The position numbers and the translations under genes are program-made. Positions 4,048 through 5,523 of a stretch of DNA of 5,523 nucleotides are shown one piece after another (position 1 is the first letter of the stretch; every line of letters starts with the position of its first letter). Source of the DNA: Paludibacter sp. (GTDB lineage Bacteria > Bacteroidota > Bacteroidia > Bacteroidales > Paludibacteraceae); contig JAITXR010000047.1 in NCBI GenBank assembly GCA_031284665.1, positions 1 through 5,523 on the forward strand. The letters run 5' to 3'. The notes under the pieces were generated by a model. It was not told the origin of the DNA and did no database searches. It saw only the letters and a program-made list of their open reading frames with translations.

Positions 4048-5500
4048 CAAAATCACTAATAATCAAACTGTAATGCTTGAAAATGCAGGCAAAAGAGGCT
4101 TGTTCAGTTCTTATTTCAGTGCGCGCCTGTATGCCGGATTTGATGGCGAATTTCACTATTTTGTGCTGAACAACAAGGATATATTTAAGATTGACAGCGA
4201 CCTTAAACAAAGTTCAAACTTGACTTTGGACGAAAAATTCAACGAATTTGTTATGTTTAATTTTGCATCGCCCGACGGAGTTGGTTTTGTTACCTTAGAT
4301 TACGATAAAAAGGCAAATGAAATTGTAATTTATAAAATGAATATTGGCTCTGGTAGTCATTTGTCAAAACAACAAGTGAAAACTATTGAGTTGGATAAGG
4401 GCGATGAGTACTATCCTCTGGTAACAGTTTCGAACGATAAATCGAAGAAAGTACTTGGCTTGTCAATCGTTTCAAAAAAAGGAGAATATAAATTTACCAA
4501 ATTATTTGTGTTCGACAATAAAGCGAACATTGTATGGGAAGAGGAAGTTTCGCCAAAATTTAAGAACGAATCATTTTCAATATCCGACTTGGCGTTGAGC
4601 AACAATGGCATTGTGTATTTGATGGTAACTTCTTTTTCGACCGAAAAAAAGAGAAAAATAAATTTCAAATACGAATTTGTAAAAGTTACCGAAGATGGCA
4701 TCGACGAAACTAATTCTGAAATAATACCGATGTCGGAAATCAAAGATGTGGCAATAAAAATACTTAAAAATGGAAATCTGTTTGTGGGCGGATATTATTT
4801 TGACCGCAGCAAAAAGCAAGAAGTGCTCAAAAGTTTTTCATATATTTTTGATGGAAAAAGTTTGGAAAAACTTAGCGACGATAATAGTGCCGATTTTTCT
4901 AAAATCATTCCGCAAGGCACAAAACCAAATCTTGTTTATTCGTTTTATCCCTACAATGTGGTGGTTTCAGATGTTTTTGAGCATCAGGATGGCTCTGTAA
5001 CTATGTTTGCCGAAGAACGCTATTTTGTAAAATATTATCAAAACGGCGGACTCTATAAGGTTGATTATCAGTATAGAAATGTATTTATCAGCACTTTTTC
5101 GGCTGACGGGCAAGCGCAAGACCAAGCCATTTTGTATAAATCGCAATATGTAAAATCCACATCCGAACTGTCGCCTTACAAATTACCGCTGTCGTATGAT
5201 GTGCTCAATATCGACGACAAATTATATCTTATCTATAACGAAAGCGTAAAGGCTGATATTAGCAAAAATTTACCTGTAAAAAAACTTTGGGACATCGGCA
5301 AAAATGAAGACAAAACCACAACTTTGGTCTGTGAAATTGAAAACGGGAAAATAGGGAAAAAGCAAGTTTTAGTCAATTCGCAACAAGAAGGCAGATATTA
5401 TGTAAAAGTAATTACCGAAAACGCCAATGAGGCAGTGATTTACACTCAATCGGAAGATGTGCTTACAGGCAAAATTATGCTCGAAAAAATTACGTGGTAA
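3986..5500 (+). CDS. Secreted protein of unknown function, possible beta-propeller
   Basis: I do not recognise this 504-residue protein as a named family. It begins with a signal peptide (1-19, cleavage expected at LSA|Q) nearly identical to that of the upstream thioredoxin-like protein, with no lipobox Cys, so it should be released to the periplasm or beyond. The mature part has no predicted membrane segment and no obvious C-terminal sorting domain. It is rich in Tyr, Phe, Lys and Asp and shows alternating short hydrophobic strands and turns, for example LFVFDNKANIVWEEEV (173-188), ISDLALSNNGIVYLMV (199-214), IKILKNGNLFVGGYYF (257-272) and VLNIDDKLYLIYNES (406-420). Such strand-turn patterns are common in beta-propellers; that is inference from appearance only. 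No catalytic motif is evident. The next gene may start 11 bp downstream, suggesting co-transcription. Confidence 0.85.
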   Translation: MKKITFLSLLLLASTMLSAQLKITNNQTVMLENAGKRGLFSSYFSARLYAGFDGEFHYFVLNNKDIFKIDSDLKQSSNLTLDEKFNEFVMFNFASPDGVGFVTLDYDKKANEIVIYKMNIGSGSHLSKQQVKTIELDKGDEYYPLVTVSNDKSKKVLGLSIVSKKGEYKFTKLFVFDNKANIVWEEEVSPKFKNESFSISDLALSNNGIVYLMVTSFSTEKKRKINFKYEFVKVTEDGIDETNSEIIPMSEIKDVAIKILKNGNLFVGGYYFDRSKKQEVLKSFSYIFDGKSLEKLSDDNSADFSKIIPQGTKPNLVYSFYPYNVVVSDVFEHQDGSVTMFAEERYFVKYYQNGGLYKVDYQYRNVFISTFSADGQAQDQAILYKSQYVKSTSELSPYKLPLSYDVLNIDDKLYLIYNESVKADISKNLPVKKLWDIGKNEDKTTTLVCEIENGKIGKKQVLVNSQQEGRYYVKVITENANEAVIYTQSEDVLTGKIMLEKITW

Positions 5501-5511
5501 AAAGCAATTTT

Positions 5512-5523
5512 ATGAAACAAATT
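5512..5523 (+). CDS. Possible start of a downstream gene (fragment)
   Basis: An ATG at 5512-5514 is followed by three codons (Lys-Gln-Ile) before the window ends. It lies 11 bp after the stop of the preceding gene on the same strand, a spacing usual inside an operon, and MKQI resembles the start of a signal peptide. Only four codons are visible, so this is a guess from position and context. Confidence 0.4.

Noticed and set aside
3688..4056. Open frames on both strands across the palindromic region (also 3765-3950 plus)
   Set aside because: They are made from repeat and hairpin sequence, lack promoter or family features, and the minus-strand one starts inside the reverse of the signal-peptide segment.

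Overview
The window looks like AT-rich chromosomal DNA from an uncultured or little-studied member of the Bacteroidota, probably Bacteroidales. The reasons are promoter elements close to the Bacteroidota -7 consensus TAnnTTTG ahead of three genes, short Lys-rich signal peptides ending in SAQ on two secreted proteins, little visible Shine-Dalgarno sequence, and a XerD-type recombinase with a GTG start. No decisive taxonomic marker is present, so this placement is inference.

Layout. Positions 1-73 (minus) hold the first 24 codons of a Gfo/Idh/MocA-type NAD(P)-dependent oxidoreductase. Positions 74-286 are a dense patchwork of short tandem repeats (gtaaaat heptamers in a 44-bp unit, gattagt heptamers, and a 26-bp tcaaac-rich unit that runs into the next gene). 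Positions 287-1468 (minus) encode a complete PLP-dependent MalY/PatB-type C-S lyase. Positions 1469-1831 are a divergent intergenic region with a promoter for each flanking gene, three imperfect copies of a dyad at the lyase promoter, and two inverted repeats. Positions 1832-2716 (plus) encode a complete XerD-like tyrosine recombinase.

The right half carries two exported proteins on the plus strand. The first (2786-3511) is a TlpA/ResA-like periplasmic thioredoxin with an unusual C-terminal tail of 11-residue, proline-punctuated repeats. The second (3986-5500) is a 504-residue secreted protein of unknown function, possibly a beta-propeller. The two genes start with nearly the same 77-bp segment (68 of 77 bases identical), covering 15 bp of leader, the whole signal peptide and the first two residues of the mature protein, although the mature proteins are unrelated. 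Between them, 3512-3985 has no gene but is full of palindromes: two REP-like repeats, a symmetric element of about 160 bp with four hairpins, and a leader hairpin just before the second gene. A further gene probably starts at 5512 and runs off the window.

How the genes relate. I see no single pathway. The lyase and xerD look like ordinary chromosomal genes. The thioredoxin and the 504-residue protein are linked by neighbourhood and by their duplicated export signal, which suggests a common extracytoplasmic destination but not a proven joint function. The best candidates for something new are the shared signal-peptide segment, the repeat tail of the thioredoxin and the 160-bp palindromic element. 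I found no convincing defence system, CRISPR array, RNA gene or transposase gene.
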